Origin: Extensimonas perlucida
GTDB lineage: Bacteria; Pseudomonadota; Gammaproteobacteria; Burkholderiales; Burkholderiaceae_C
NCBI RefSeq assembly: GCF_007655255.1
Contig: NZ_VMYE01000002.1
Coordinates: 62,001 to 126,000, forward strand
Length of the DNA: 64,000 bases
Direction of reading: 5' to 3'
Under the pieces are notes generated by a model, which was given only the letters and a program-made list of their open reading frames with translations, did not search any database and was not told the DNA's origin. The translations under genes and the position numbers were made by a program. The number at the start of each line of letters is the position of its first letter. Position 1 is the stretch's first letter. Shown here one piece after another: positions 34,830-44,508 of the stretch.

Positions 34830-37618
34830 CGCTGCCCGCCCGCAACCCGCAACCCGAAGGCGACGCCCTGCAGCACGGGGCTCGCCTCGATGGCAGCGTC
34901 GTGCGCCTAGACGGCGTGGGCCTGCGCTACGGCGAGACGCGCGCGCTCGATGGCATTAGCCTCGAAATTCCCGCAGGCCGCATGGTGGGCCTGATCGGCC
35001 CCGACGGCGTGGGCAAGTCCAGCCTGCTCGCGCTGATCTCGGGGGCGCGCGCCGTGCAGGAGGGAACGGTGGAGGTGCTGGGTGGCGACATGCGCTCCAA
35101 GCGCCACCGCGACCGCGTCTGCCCGGCCATCGCCTACATGCCGCAGGGCCTGGGCAAGAACCTCTACCCCTCGCTCTCGATCGAGGACAATCTGCAGTTC
35201 TTCGCACGCCTGTTCGGCCACGGCGCGGCCGAGCGGCGCCGGCGCATCGACGAATTGACGCGCGCGACCGGGCTGTACCCGTTCCTCAGCCGCCCCGCGG
35301 GCAAGCTCTCGGGCGGCATGAAGCAAAAGCTCGGCCTGTGCTGCGCGCTGATCCACGACCCGGACTTGCTGATCCTCGACGAGCCCACCACGGGCGTCGA
35401 TCCGCTGGCGCGCAGCCAGTTCTGGACGCTGATCGGCGACATCCGGCGCGAGCGTCCCGGCATGAGCGTGATGGTGGCCACGGCCTACATGGAAGAGGCC
35501 GAGCGCTTCGACTGGCTCGTGGCTATGGACGCCGGCCGCGTGCTGGCCACCGGCACGCCGCAGGAGCTGCACGCGCGCACGCACACGCAGACGCTCGAAC
35601 AGGCCTTCATCGCGCTGCTGCCCGAGGAGGAAAAGCGCGGGCACCAGGCCGTGGTGGTGCCGCCTTTCGTCGATGGCGAAGACATCGCGATCGAGGCGCG
35701 CGATCTCACCATGCGCTTTGGCGACTTCACCGCGGTCGATCATGTCAACTTCCGCATCCGCCGCGGCGAGATCTTCGGCTTTCTCGGCAGCAACGGTTGC
35801 GGCAAGACCACCACCATGAAGATGCTCACCGGCCTGTTGCCGCCCAGCGAAGGCGAAGCCTGGCTGTTTGGGCAGGAGGTCGATGCGCACGACATTGCGA
35901 CGCGCCGGCGTGTGGGCTACATGTCGCAGGCGTTCTCGCTGTATTCGGAGCTCAACGTCGAGCAAAACCTGGTGCTGCACGCGCGCCTCTTTGGCGTGCC
36001 CGAGGCGCAGATTCCGGCGCGCGTGCAGGCGCTGATGGAGCGCTTCGGCTTGGCCGAGCATCCCAAGGCCTTGCCCGACAAGCTGCCGCTGGGCGTGCGC
36101 CAGCGCCTGTCGCTGGCCGTGGCGCTGGTGCACGAGCCCGAGCTCTTGATCCTCGACGAGCCGACCTCGGGCGTCGATCCGGTGGCGCGCGACGCGTTCT
36201 GGCAGTTTCTGATCGATCTTTCGCGCAAGGACAAGGTCACGATCTTCATCTCGACCCATTTCATGAACGAGGCCGAACGCTGCGACCGCATCTCGCTCAT
36301 GCACCAGGGCAAGGTGCTGGTCAGCGACACGCCCAAGGCCATCGTCGCCCAGCGCGGCGCGGCCACGCTCGAAGAAGCCTTCATCGCCTACCTCAAGGAC
36401 GCCGCGCCGGCCGAAGTCGCACCCGCAGGCACGGCAGCGCCAGCGTCCGCAGCGCCCAAACCCCATGCCCCGGCGCATCCACGCGCGCGCCTGTTCAGCC
36501 CCGGACGCGCCTTGAGCTACACCTTGCGCGAGGCACGCGAGCTGCGCCACGACCCGGTGCGCCTGGTGATGGCATTGTTCGGCACCGTGGTCTTGATGCT
36601 CATCATGGGCTACGGCATCACCATGGACGTGAACGACCTGAGCTACGCCGTGCTCGACCGCGACCACAGCCCGCTGAGCCAGAACTACGCGCTCAACCTC
36701 GCGGGCTCGCGCTACTTCATCGAGCACGCGCCGATCACCGACTACGCCGAGCTGGACCGGCGCATGCGCAAGGGCGAGATTTCGCTCGCCATCGAGATTC
36801 CGCCGGACTTCGAGCGCAAGCTGCTGCGCGGCCAGCCGGTGGAGATCGGCGCCTGGGTCGACGGCGCCATGCCCATGCGCGCCGACACCATCCAGGGCTA
36901 CGTGCAGGGCATGCACCTGAAGTGGATGGAAGACCTGGCGCGCACCCAGCTCGGGCAAGAACTTGGCACCGGCGCCGCGACCGTGGAGACGCGCTTTCGC
37001 TACAACCCGGACGTGCGCAGCCTGCCCGCCATGGTGCCGGCCGTGATCCCGTTGCTGCTGATGATGATCCCGTCCATCCTCACGGCGCTCTCGGTGGTGC
37101 GCGAAAAAGAGCTGGGCTCCATCATCAACCTCTACGTCACGCCCGTGACGCGCGCCGAATTTCTGCTCGGCAAGCAGCTGCCCTACATCGTGCTGGGGGT
37201 GCTGAACTTTCTGGTTCTGTCGCTGCTGGCCGTGACCTTGTTCGATGTGCCGGTCAAGGGCGGGTTTCCGACCTTGCTGCTGGCCTCGATCGTCTTTGTC
37301 GGTTTCTCGACCGGATTCGGTCTGTTCGCCTCGACCTTCACGCGCAGCCAGATCGCGGCCATGTTCTTCACCATGGTCGGCTCCATGCTGCCGGCGATGC
37401 AGTTCTCGGGCCTCATCCACCCCGTGTCATCGCTCGAAGGCGTGGGGCGCATGATCGGCGAGGTCTATCCGCTCGCCAACTACGTCACCATCAGCCGCGG
37501 CGTGTTCAACAAGGCGCTCACCTTCGCCGACCTGCACGCCATGTTTCCGCCCATGGTTGCGTCGGCGCTGCTCATCGTGGCCTTGGCCATCGTGCTGCTG
37601 AAAAAGCAGGAGAAGTGA
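34826..37618 (+). CDS. ABC transporter fusion: two ATPase domains plus ABC-2 permease (RbbA/YhiH-like)
   Basis: 930 residues. The first nucleotide-binding domain has GPDGVGKSS and LSGGMKQK with [12 protein letters not shown]. The second has GSNGCGKTT with a variant signature LPLGVRQR and [12 protein letters not shown]. An ABC-2 membrane domain occupies about residues 560-930. The same layout occurs in E. coli YhiH/RbbA, where the variant second signature is normal. It probably drives multidrug or unknown export with the adjacent permease. Overlapping starts point to one operon from 32214 to 38757. Confidence 0.93.
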   Translation: MTLPARNPQPEGDALQHGARLDGSVVRLDGVGLRYGETRALDGISLEIPAGRMVGLIGPDGVGKSSLLALISGARAVQEGTVEVLGGDMRSKRHRDRVCPAIAYMPQGLGKNLYPSLSIEDNLQFFARLFGHGAAERRRRIDELTRATGLYPFLSRPAGKLSGGMKQKLGLCCALIHDPDLLILDEPTTGVDPLARSQFWTLIGDIRRERPGMSVMVATAYMEEAERFDWLVAMDAGRVLATGTPQELHARTHTQTLEQAFIALLPEEEKRGHQAVVVPPFVDGEDIAIEARDLTMRFGDFTAVDHVNFRIRRGEIFGFLGSNGCGKTTTMKMLTGLLPPSEGEAWLFGQEVDAHDIATRRRVGYMSQAFSLYSELNVEQNLVLHARLFGVPEAQIPARVQALMERFGLAEHPKALPDKLPLGVRQRLSLAVALVHEPELLILDEPTSGVDPVARDAFWQFLIDLSRKDKVTIFISTHFMNEAERCDRISLMHQGKVLVSDTPKAIVAQRGAATLEEAFIAYLKDAAPAEVAPAGTAAPASAAPKPHAPAHPRARLFSPGRALSYTLREARELRHDPVRLVMALFGTVVLMLIMGYGITMDVNDLSYAVLDRDHSPLSQNYALNLAGSRYFIEHAPITDYAELDRRMRKGEISLAIEIPPDFERKLLRGQPVEIGAWVDGAMPMRADTIQGYVQGMHLKWMEDLARTQLGQELGTGAATVETRFRYNPDVRSLPAMVPAVIPLLLMMIPSILTALSVVREKELGSIINLYVTPVTRAEFLLGKQLPYIVLGVLNFLVLSLLAVTLFDVPVKGGFPTLLLASIVFVGFSTGFGLFASTFTRSQIAAMFFTMVGSMLPAMQFSGLIHPVSSLEGVGRMIGEVYPLANYVTISRGVFNKALTFADLHAMFPPMVASALLIVALAIVLLKKQEK

Positions 37619-37620
37619 GC

Positions 37621-38757
37621 ATGGCGAATCGATGGAGCTACCTGACCAACATCTACCGGCTCGGCATCAAGGAGCTCTGGAGTCTGGTGCGCGACCCCAT
37701 CATGCTGGTGCTGATCGCCTACGCCTTCAGCTTCCAGGTGTATATCGCCGCGACGGGCATTCCCGACAGCATCAGCAAGGTGCCCATCGCGGTGGTCGAC
37801 GAGGACGACTCGGCGCTGTCCGGACGCATCGTCGCGGCGCTGCAGCCGCCGCAATTCATGCCGCCGCAGCGCGTCACGCTGCCCGAGGTGGATGCCGGGC
37901 TCGACGCCGGGCGTTTCACTTTCTCGCTCGACATCCCGCCGAACTTCCAGCGCGACGTGCTCGCGGGGCGCTCCCCGGCCGTGCAGCTCAACGTCGATGC
38001 CACGCGCATGGCGCAGGCCTTCACGGGCAGTGGCTACGTGCAGCAGGTCGTGCTCGGCGAGGTCAACGAGTTCATGCAGCGCTACCGTAGCACCCCGCAG
38101 CTGCCGGTAGAGCTGGCGCTGCGCATGCGCTTCAACCAGGCCTTGACGCAGTCCTGGTTTGGCGCGCTCATGGAGATCATCAACAACGTCACCATGCTGT
38201 CCATCGTGCTGGCCGGCGCGGCGCTGATCCGCGAGCGTGAACACGGCACCATCGAACACCTGTTGGTCATGCCCGTGACACCTTCGGAGATCATGCTCGG
38301 CAAGATATGGTCCATGGGAATGGTGGTTCTGCTTGCGACGGCATTCTCGCTGCACTTCATCGTGCAGGGGGCGCTGCAGGTGCCTATCGAGGGCTCGGTG
38401 ACGCTGTTTCTGGCGATTGCCGCGCTGCACCTGTTCGTCACCACCTCCATGGGCATCTTCATGGGCACGATCGCGCGCAGCATGCCGCAGTTCGGCATCT
38501 TGATGATGCTGGTGCTGTTGCCCATGCAGATGCTCTCGGGCGGCTCCACGCCGCGCGAGAGCATGCCGCAGATCGCGCAGAACATCATGGAATTCGCGCC
38601 CACCACGCACTTCGTTGCCGCCTCGCAGGCCATTTTGTACCGCGGCGCCGGCATTTCCGTGGTCTGGCCGCAGGTCGTGGCGCTGTGCCTCATCGGCGCG
38701 GCCTTCTTCGCCGGCGCGCTCGCGTACTTCCGCAAAAGCATCACGCACATGGCGTGA
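37621..38757 (+). CDS. ABC-2 type permease (YhhJ-like)
   Basis: 378 residues. One helix near the N-terminus and a large periplasmic loop (about 45-175) are followed by five to six helices from residue 185. The typical phrases LIREREHGTIEHLLVMPVTPSEIMLGKIWSM and PMQMLSGGSTPRESMP are present. It starts 2 bp after the ATPase fusion stop and is the second membrane half of the exporter. Confidence 0.92.
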   Translation: MANRWSYLTNIYRLGIKELWSLVRDPIMLVLIAYAFSFQVYIAATGIPDSISKVPIAVVDEDDSALSGRIVAALQPPQFMPPQRVTLPEVDAGLDAGRFTFSLDIPPNFQRDVLAGRSPAVQLNVDATRMAQAFTGSGYVQQVVLGEVNEFMQRYRSTPQLPVELALRMRFNQALTQSWFGALMEIINNVTMLSIVLAGAALIREREHGTIEHLLVMPVTPSEIMLGKIWSMGMVVLLATAFSLHFIVQGALQVPIEGSVTLFLAIAALHLFVTTSMGIFMGTIARSMPQFGILMMLVLLPMQMLSGGSTPRESMPQIAQNIMEFAPTTHFVAASQAILYRGAGISVVWPQVVALCLIGAAFFAGALAYFRKSITHMA

Positions 38758-38791
38758 GCACACCGTTTTTTCCACTCCCTCCGCACCTGCC

Positions 38792-40243
38792 ATGCCAGAC
38801 ACCGCCTTGCCCGCGCCTGCCCACTCGGCAGACCCCAGCACCACGGACTTGCGCGTGGTGCGCAACCGCACCTTCGACGAGATTGCCGTTGGCGACACGG
38901 CCAGCCTAGAGCGCACGCTCACGGCCGAGGACATCCAGCTGTTCGCGATCCTCTCGGGCGACGTGAATCCGCAGCATCTGGACCCGGAGTTTGCCGCCTC
39001 CACGCGCTTTCATGGCGTGATCGCGCACGGCATGCTCGGCGGCGCGCTGATTTCGGCCGTGCTGGGCACGCGCCTGCCCGGCCCGGGCACGATTTATCTG
39101 TCGCAGACGCTCAAATTCCTCGCGCCCGTGCGCGTGGGCGACCGCCTGCGTGCAAGCGTGCGCGTGGTTGCGCGCGACGAGGTCAAAAAACGCCTGCAGC
39201 TCGAGTGCAGCTGCGTCAACCAGGACGGCGTGACCGTGATCAGCGGCGTGGCCGAAGTGCTCGCGCCGACCGAGCGCATAGCGCGCCCGCGCAGCACGCT
39301 GCCCGAAGTGCGCCTGACCATGGGCGAAGCGGGCCTCACGCGCCTGCTGGACCTTGCGCGCCCGCTCGGGCCGCTGCGCGTGGCGGTCGTGCATCCGTGC
39401 GACGAAATCAGCCTGCTGGGCGCGCTCGATGCGCACGCGGCGGGGCTGATCGAGCCCGTGCTCGTGGCGCCGCGCGCGCGCCTGCAAGCCGTGGCGCACT
39501 CCGCGGGGCTGGACATTTCCGATCTGGCCATCGAAGACGTGCCGCACAGCCACGCCGCCGCTGCGCGCGCCGTGCAGCTGGTGGCGCAAAACCAGGTGCA
39601 GGCGCTCATGAAGGGCAGCCTGCACACCGACGAGCTCATGGGCGCAGTGGTCGCGCACGACGCGGGCCTGCGCACCAAGCGCCGCATCAGCCACTGCTAC
39701 CTGATGCAGTCGCCCGCCTACCCGCGCCCCTTCATCGTGACCGACGCGGCCGTCAACATCGCGCCCACGCTCGAAGACAAGGCCGACATCGTGCGCAACG
39801 CGATCGATCTTGCGCACGCGATCGGCGTGGCGCAGCCGCGCGTGGCGATCCTCGCCGCGGTCGAAACCGTGAACCCCAGCATGCCCGCGACGCTGGACGC
39901 CGCCGCGCTGTGCAAAATGGCCGACCGCGGCCAGATCAGCGGCGGCATCCTCGACGGGCCGCTCGCGTTCGACAACGCCGTGTCGATTGCCGCGGCGCGC
40001 ATCAAGGGTATCCAGTCCGACGTGGCGGGCCAGGCGGACATTCTGGTGGTGCCCGACCTCGAAAGCGGCAACATGCTCGCCAAGCAGCTCGAATACCTGG
40101 GCGGCGCCGCGAGCGCGGGCATCGTGCTCGGCGCGCGCGTGCCCATCGTGCTCACGAGCCGCGCGGACACGCGCGAAACGCGCATCGCCTCGTGCGCCCT
40201 CGCGCTGCTGCTGGCCCAGCACTACAAGGCGTCGCCCCCATGA
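38792..40243 (+). CDS. Bifunctional MaoC enoyl-CoA hydratase / phosphate acetyl(butyryl)transferase
   Basis: 483 residues. An N-terminal MaoC hotdog (TFDEIAVGDTASLERTLTAEDIQLFAILSGDVNPQHLD, residues 25-160) is joined to a PTA/PTB domain (about 180-480, with KGSLHTDELMGAVV and VAILAAVETVNPSMPAT). This fusion is known in Proteobacteria. The second domain exchanges CoA and phosphate, and the next gene turns the acyl phosphate into acid plus ATP. The start at 38792 gives 34 bp from the exporter operon. Confidence 0.92.
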   Translation: MPDTALPAPAHSADPSTTDLRVVRNRTFDEIAVGDTASLERTLTAEDIQLFAILSGDVNPQHLDPEFAASTRFHGVIAHGMLGGALISAVLGTRLPGPGTIYLSQTLKFLAPVRVGDRLRASVRVVARDEVKKRLQLECSCVNQDGVTVISGVAEVLAPTERIARPRSTLPEVRLTMGEAGLTRLLDLARPLGPLRVAVVHPCDEISLLGALDAHAAGLIEPVLVAPRARLQAVAHSAGLDISDLAIEDVPHSHAAAARAVQLVAQNQVQALMKGSLHTDELMGAVVAHDAGLRTKRRISHCYLMQSPAYPRPFIVTDAAVNIAPTLEDKADIVRNAIDLAHAIGVAQPRVAILAAVETVNPSMPATLDAAALCKMADRGQISGGILDGPLAFDNAVSIAAARIKGIQSDVAGQADILVVPDLESGNMLAKQLEYLGGAASAGIVLGARVPIVLTSRADTRETRIASCALALLLAQHYKASPP

Positions 40244-41463
40244 GCGCCGTACAGAACGACCTCATCCTGGTGCTGAACTGCGGTTCCTCGAGCATCAAAT
40301 TCGCGCTCTACGACGCCGCCGTGCAGCCACTGCCGCGTGCGCCCTGGTGGGGCGGCAAGGTCGAAGGCATCACCGGCGCGCAGCCGCAGTGGAGCGAGAA
40401 CGGACAGGCGCCACAAGCGCTGCAGCTGGACGCCAAGGCGCCCTACCACGCGGCGCTGGAGCACATCCGCGCGCGCGTGCGGGCTTTTCTGCGGCAGCAC
40501 TGCGCGGGCCGCGGCATCGGCGTCGTGGCGCACCGCGTGGTGCATGGCGGCAGCAAATACTTTGCGCCCGTGCGCATGGACGCGGCCGTGCTTGCCGACC
40601 TGCGCAGCTACATTCCGCTCGCGCCGCTGCACCAGCCGTTCGCGCTCGAGGCCATCGAGGTGCTGCTCGCGCACCCCGAGCTGCCGCAGGTCGCGGTGTT
40701 CGACACGGCCTTCCACCACACCCTGCCCGAGGTCGAAAAAATGCTGCCCTTGCCCTATTCGGCCTGGGAGCGGGGCGTGCGCCGCTATGGTTTTCATGGC
40801 TTGTCGTACGAATACCAGTCGCTCGCGCTGGCCGAGCGCTACGGCGCGGCCGCACGCGGGCGCACCATCGTCGCGCACCTGGGCAGCGGCGCGAGCCTGT
40901 GCGCCATGCAGGACTTGCGCAGCGTGGCCACGACCATGGGCTTTTCGGCGCTCGACGGGCTCATGATGGGCACGCGCTGCGGCGCGCTCGACCCCGGCGC
41001 GCTGCTGTACCTGATGGAGATCGAAAAACGCACGCTCGCAGAAGTCGGCCACATGCTCTACCACGAGTGCGGCCTGCTGGGCGTCTCGGGCGTGTCGGCC
41101 GACCCGCGTGAGCTGCTGCCGCTCGAAGGCGGCAATGCGCGCGTGCAGGCGGCGCTCGCGCTGTACGTGCGGCGCATCGTGCGCGAGATCGGCGCGCTCG
41201 CTGCCGTGCTCGGCGGCCTGGACATGCTGGTGTTCACCGCGGGCATAGGCGAACACAACGACACCTTGCGTGCGCGCGTGTGCGCCGGGCTCGCCTTTTT
41301 GGGCGTGGCGCTCGACGCCCAGGCCAATGCGCGCCACGCGCCTTGCATCTCGAGCGCGGCAAGCCGCGTGCGCGTGGCCGTCGAGCCCACCAACGAAGAG
41401 TGGATCGCCGCCTGGCACGCCGCGCGCCTGCTGCAAGACGGGCCCGGGGCTCAGACGCTGTAG
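40240..41463 (+). CDS. ackA: Acetate/propionate-type kinase
   Basis: 407 residues of the acetokinase family. Motifs: LNCGSSSIKFALYD at the N-terminus, VAHRVVHGG, the catalytic region FHGLSYEY, HLGSGASLCA, and the C-terminal FTAGIGEHN. It makes ATP from acyl phosphate. The ATG overlaps the phosphotransacetylase stop, so the two act as a pair. The last 13 bases overlap the stop of the convergent dioxygenase gene. Confidence 0.93.
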   Translation: MSAVQNDLILVLNCGSSSIKFALYDAAVQPLPRAPWWGGKVEGITGAQPQWSENGQAPQALQLDAKAPYHAALEHIRARVRAFLRQHCAGRGIGVVAHRVVHGGSKYFAPVRMDAAVLADLRSYIPLAPLHQPFALEAIEVLLAHPELPQVAVFDTAFHHTLPEVEKMLPLPYSAWERGVRRYGFHGLSYEYQSLALAERYGAAARGRTIVAHLGSGASLCAMQDLRSVATTMGFSALDGLMMGTRCGALDPGALLYLMEIEKRTLAEVGHMLYHECGLLGVSGVSADPRELLPLEGGNARVQAALALYVRRIVREIGALAAVLGGLDMLVFTAGIGEHNDTLRARVCAGLAFLGVALDAQANARHAPCISSAASRVRVAVEPTNEEWIAAWHAARLLQDGPGAQTL

Positions 41464-41945
41464 ATATCGAGCACGGTGTCGATCAGGTCGTTGAGCACCA
41501 CGATCTTCTTCCTGCGGATCAGCCAGCTGCCTTCGTGCGGTGCGAGCAGGTACTCATAGTGGCCGTAAAAAAGCTGCGTAGCAGCGTTGCGGAACAGGTG
41601 CGTGAGGAAGTTCGCCTTCACGCTGCAGCTGCCATCGGCCTGCAGCACGGGGCGCACGTTGCTCACCGTGTGGCAGGTGCGCGGCAGCGGAATGGAGGCC
41701 GCCGAGCGCCCCGTGCGCAGGCGGTACACGCGGTCTTCGAGGCCCGTGCGGTTCGGGTAATACATCAGCGAGACCGCGCTGCGCGGGTTGTCCACGAGCT
41801 CGTATTCCGAGTCCCACGACGGAATCCAGTATTCGGCCTGGGCATCGAACAGGGCGAGCCAGTCGTCCCAGCGGCGCTCGTCGACGCACTCGGCTTCGCG
41901 GTACAAAAAGGCGCAGACGCTTTGCTGCAGTTCTGTGGCGTTCAT
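41451..41945 (-). CDS. Aromatic ring-hydroxylating dioxygenase small (beta) subunit, copy 2
   Basis: 164 residues of the SnoaL/NTF2-like beta subunit family. It starts with the usual acid-helix (ELQQSVCAFLYREAECVDERRWDDWLALFD) and has the RVYRLRTGRSA and SVKANFLTHLFRN stretches. The beta subunit holds the alpha trimer together. It is 34 bp downstream of alpha subunit copy 2 and clearly its partner. The substrate is unknown. Confidence 0.9.
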   Translation of the reverse strand: MNATELQQSVCAFLYREAECVDERRWDDWLALFDAQAEYWIPSWDSEYELVDNPRSAVSLMYYPNRTGLEDRVYRLRTGRSAASIPLPRTCHTVSNVRPVLQADGSCSVKANFLTHLFRNAATQLFYGHYEYLLAPHEGSWLIRRKKIVVLNDLIDTVLDIYSV

Positions 41946-41979
41946 GGTTTTTTTGCTCTCAAGTGGTTTTTGCGGGTGC

Positions 41980-43299
41980 TCATTCGGCCTGCATGAGCTC
42001 GAGCCAGCGCTGGTGCTGGGCGACGAAGATGCCCTCGTCGGACACGCGCACGCCGCTGCTGGCGGGGTGTATGCCCAGGGCTGCGGCGTCGGCGTCGGCG
42101 CCCACGATTTCGTGCGCGGCGCCGCGTGTCATGTCGCTCCAGCGCATCACGTCATGGTTTTCGCAGCCGATCTGCGAGGCGTTGAATTCGGTCAGGTCGT
42201 CGGGCGTGGCCATGCCCGAGGCGTTGAAGAAGTCCTCGTACTGGCGGATGCGCTTGTCGCGCTCAGCCGGCGCCTCGCCCACGGGGCCGAAGCAGTAGAT
42301 CGTGACTTCGGTCTTGTTCGCGGCGATCGGGCGGAACACGCGGATCTGCGTGCCCATCTGGTCCATGATGAACACGTTCGGGTAGACGAGCAGGTTGCGC
42401 GAGCGCAACACGGCCCACTTGGCTTTCTCTGCGCCCAGGCGCGCCTCGATGTCTGCGCGCGCGGCATAGACGGGCCTGTCCTGCGGGTTGGTGATGTCGG
42501 TCCAGATCACCGTGTGGCCGTTTTTCAGGTCGTAGTAGCCGCCGCGGTTGCGCGTGAAGTCGCCCACCGCGAGCACTTTCATGCCCTTGCTCTCGGCATT
42601 GATGCGCGCGCGGTTCTTGATCATCTGCACGTAGTTCGCATGCACCGTATCCACGTGGTAGCCATCGACGCCATTTTCGACCTGCAATTTCCAATTGCCG
42701 TCGTAGGTGTAAACCGAGCGGCCCGGGAGCACTTCGAGGCCTTGCGGGGATTGATCGACCACCAGGTCGAGGAAGGTCTTGCTCTCGGCCAGATGGTCTT
42801 CGAGTGGCTCGGCGTCGGGGTTGAGCGTGGCAAACAGGAAACCGCGGTAGCTTTGCAGGCGCACTTTGACGAGGCCGCGCTTGCCTTTGTCGAAGTCGCT
42901 CGGGTAGCCGGCGCCGTCTTGGTTCATCACCGACAGCAGATCGCCCTTGGCGTCGAAGACCCAGCCGTGGAACGAGCACGTAAAGTTGTTCACGCTGCCC
43001 TTGGAGGTGCGCGCCAGCGTCGCGCCGCGGTGCGAGCAGATGTTCACGAAGGCGTTGAGCGCACCGTTCTTGTCGCGGTTCACCACGATGGGCGTGCGCC
43101 CGATCCACGCGGTCAGGTAGTCCTTGGGCTTGGGCAGCTGACTTTCGTGGGCCACGTAGACCCAGATTTTTTGCCAGATTTTTTTCTGCTCGAGCTCGAA
43201 CAGTTCTTCATCGACAAAGATGCGTCTATCGACCGCGCGCAGCGCGTCGCGCTCGTGGTGCACGCATTCATCGAGCAGGGATTGGGGGGCGGCGTCCAT
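41980..43299 (-). CDS. Rieske non-haem iron dioxygenase large (alpha) subunit, copy 2
   Basis: 439 residues. The Rieske 2Fe-2S ligands are C88, H90, C108 and H111 (ICSHRG, CSFHGW). The mononuclear iron site has H215 and H220 in NGVDGYHVDTVH, with the Asp further on. The overall pattern is that of benzoate/anthranilate-type dioxygenases. It adds both atoms of oxygen to an aromatic ring. It follows a PdxA-family gene by 59 bp, as in terephthalate clusters. No ferredoxin or reductase gene is nearby. The start at 43299 gives the family N-terminus. Confidence 0.92.
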   Translation of the reverse strand: MDAAPQSLLDECVHHERDALRAVDRRIFVDEELFELEQKKIWQKIWVYVAHESQLPKPKDYLTAWIGRTPIVVNRDKNGALNAFVNICSHRGATLARTSKGSVNNFTCSFHGWVFDAKGDLLSVMNQDGAGYPSDFDKGKRGLVKVRLQSYRGFLFATLNPDAEPLEDHLAESKTFLDLVVDQSPQGLEVLPGRSVYTYDGNWKLQVENGVDGYHVDTVHANYVQMIKNRARINAESKGMKVLAVGDFTRNRGGYYDLKNGHTVIWTDITNPQDRPVYAARADIEARLGAEKAKWAVLRSRNLLVYPNVFIMDQMGTQIRVFRPIAANKTEVTIYCFGPVGEAPAERDKRIRQYEDFFNASGMATPDDLTEFNASQIGCENHDVMRWSDMTRGAAHEIVGADADAAALGIHPASSGVRVSDEGIFVAQHQRWLELMQAE

Positions 43300-43358
43300 G
43301 GCAAGTCTCCTTTGCTTGAGGGGGAACGAAAAACGGGTGGGGCGCAAGACTCTCAGCC

Positions 43359-44354
43359 TCAGTCCAGCGCCGGAAAGCCACGCCCCGCGGCGAGCGAGGC
43401 GGCGGTGAGGATGGCGTTGAGCAGCATCGAGTGGTCGGCCACGCCGCGGCCCACGATGTCGTAGGCCGTGCCGTGCGCCACCGTGACGTGCGGGTAGGGC
43501 GGGCCCACGACCACGGCCACGTTGCCCGCGAAGGCCGCGGTCTTGATCGCGATGTGGCCCTGGTCGTGGTACATCGCGAGCACGATGTCGTAGCGCCCCT
43601 CGATGCAGTGGCGAAACACCGTGTCGGGGCTGATCGGGCCGCGCACGTCCAGGCCCGCGGCCTGCGCGCGTGCGATGCCGGGCAGCATGCGCTCCTCTTC
43701 GGGGCCTTTGGCGTGCGGGTTGAAGCCCGCCACCGCGATGCGCGGGCGCGCCAGGCCCCAGCGGCGCAGCACCTCGTGCAGCGTGCGCACGGCGGATTCG
43801 ATGAGCTCGGCCGTGATGAGCGCGGACACGTCGCGCAGCAGCACGTGGTCGGTGAGGTGCGCCACGCGCAGCGGGCCCGAGACGAGCAGCAGGTAGCTCT
43901 CGCCGGGCTTGGCCTGCACCACGCGGTCGAGCACGCCGGCCATGTCCATGGCCACCGAACTGATAGGCGCCATCACGGTGGCCTGCAGCCGGCCCGCGCG
44001 TGCAAAGGCATCAGCCTCGTCGAGCCAGACCGCCGAGGCGCGCCCGCAGGCTTCGTTGTCGCGCCCGGGCGTGACCAGTGCAGGGTCGAGCGCGCCCGAG
44101 TCGAGCACGTCGAGCGCATCCGCGCCGCCGCGCAGCTCTTCGGGCGCAGCCACGGTGCGCACGCGCACGGGCAAGCCGAGCTGCGCCGCGGTCTGCTGCA
44201 GCACCGCGGCGCTGCCGATGGCGACGGGTTGGCACACCGCCTGCAGCCGGCCGCTCGCCCAGGACTTGAGCAGCACCTCGGGCCCTACGCCGCAAGGGTC
44301 GCCGATCACTACGCCCACGCGCGGCAGTTCGGCAGTTGTGTCAGAAGAAGTCAC
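43359..44354 (-). CDS. PdxA-family dehydrogenase (dihydrodiol decarboxylating type)
   Basis: 331 residues. The opening GVVIGDPCGVGPEVLLK matches PdxA (GDPAGIGPE), and the metal-site segments DHVLLRDVSALIT and AMYHDQGHIAIK are kept. PdxA proper makes the pyridoxal precursor, but paralogues such as TphB oxidatively decarboxylate carboxylated cis-dihydrodiols. The place directly before a Rieske pair favours that role. The start is GTG at 44354 with GGAG 6 bases upstream; a TTG at 44366 is the only earlier option. Confidence 0.88.
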   Translation of the reverse strand: MTSSDTTAELPRVGVVIGDPCGVGPEVLLKSWASGRLQAVCQPVAIGSAAVLQQTAAQLGLPVRVRTVAAPEELRGGADALDVLDSGALDPALVTPGRDNEACGRASAVWLDEADAFARAGRLQATVMAPISSVAMDMAGVLDRVVQAKPGESYLLLVSGPLRVAHLTDHVLLRDVSALITAELIESAVRTLHEVLRRWGLARPRIAVAGFNPHAKGPEEERMLPGIARAQAAGLDVRGPISPDTVFRHCIEGRYDIVLAMYHDQGHIAIKTAAFAGNVAVVVGPPYPHVTVAHGTAYDIVGRGVADHSMLLNAILTAASLAAGRGFPALD

Positions 44355-44450
44355 GGCTAACTCCAAAAATGAAAACGGGGAAAGGCCAAAAACGCAGGCT
44401 TCATGGGCGTGACGTTTGCTATTAAATTGATTGCGAAAAATAGGTGGTCA

Positions 44451-44500
44451 ATTTGGCATCTAGCGCTTTAACAACAAGCACAAGCAGCTCTTTTTATGAT
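44451..44500. repeat. Copy of the dispersed AGCTGCT...AGGCC repeat (minus orientation)
   Basis: Reads TTTGGCATCTAGCGCTTT...AGCACAAGCAGCTC on the plus strand, the complement of the repeat at 62827-62876 with a few changes. It lies between the amidohydrolase stop and the pdxA-type start, separating the two transcription units. Confidence 0.65.
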
Positions 44501-44508
44501 TGCAGAAA

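Noticed and set aside
36085-36112. Second ATPase domain of the ABC fusion lacks a normal LSGG signature
   Set aside because: The LPLG-type variant is usual in YhiH/RbbA-like proteins, so it is not a defect.
34907-37420. 837-codon antisense frame in the ABC fusion gene
   Set aside because: Shadow of a well-supported ATPase/permease gene.
43350-43361. ACTCTCAGCCTC shared with the arm of the 46-bp palindrome
   Set aside because: A single 12-bp match is expected by chance many times in 64 kb, and there is no second arm.
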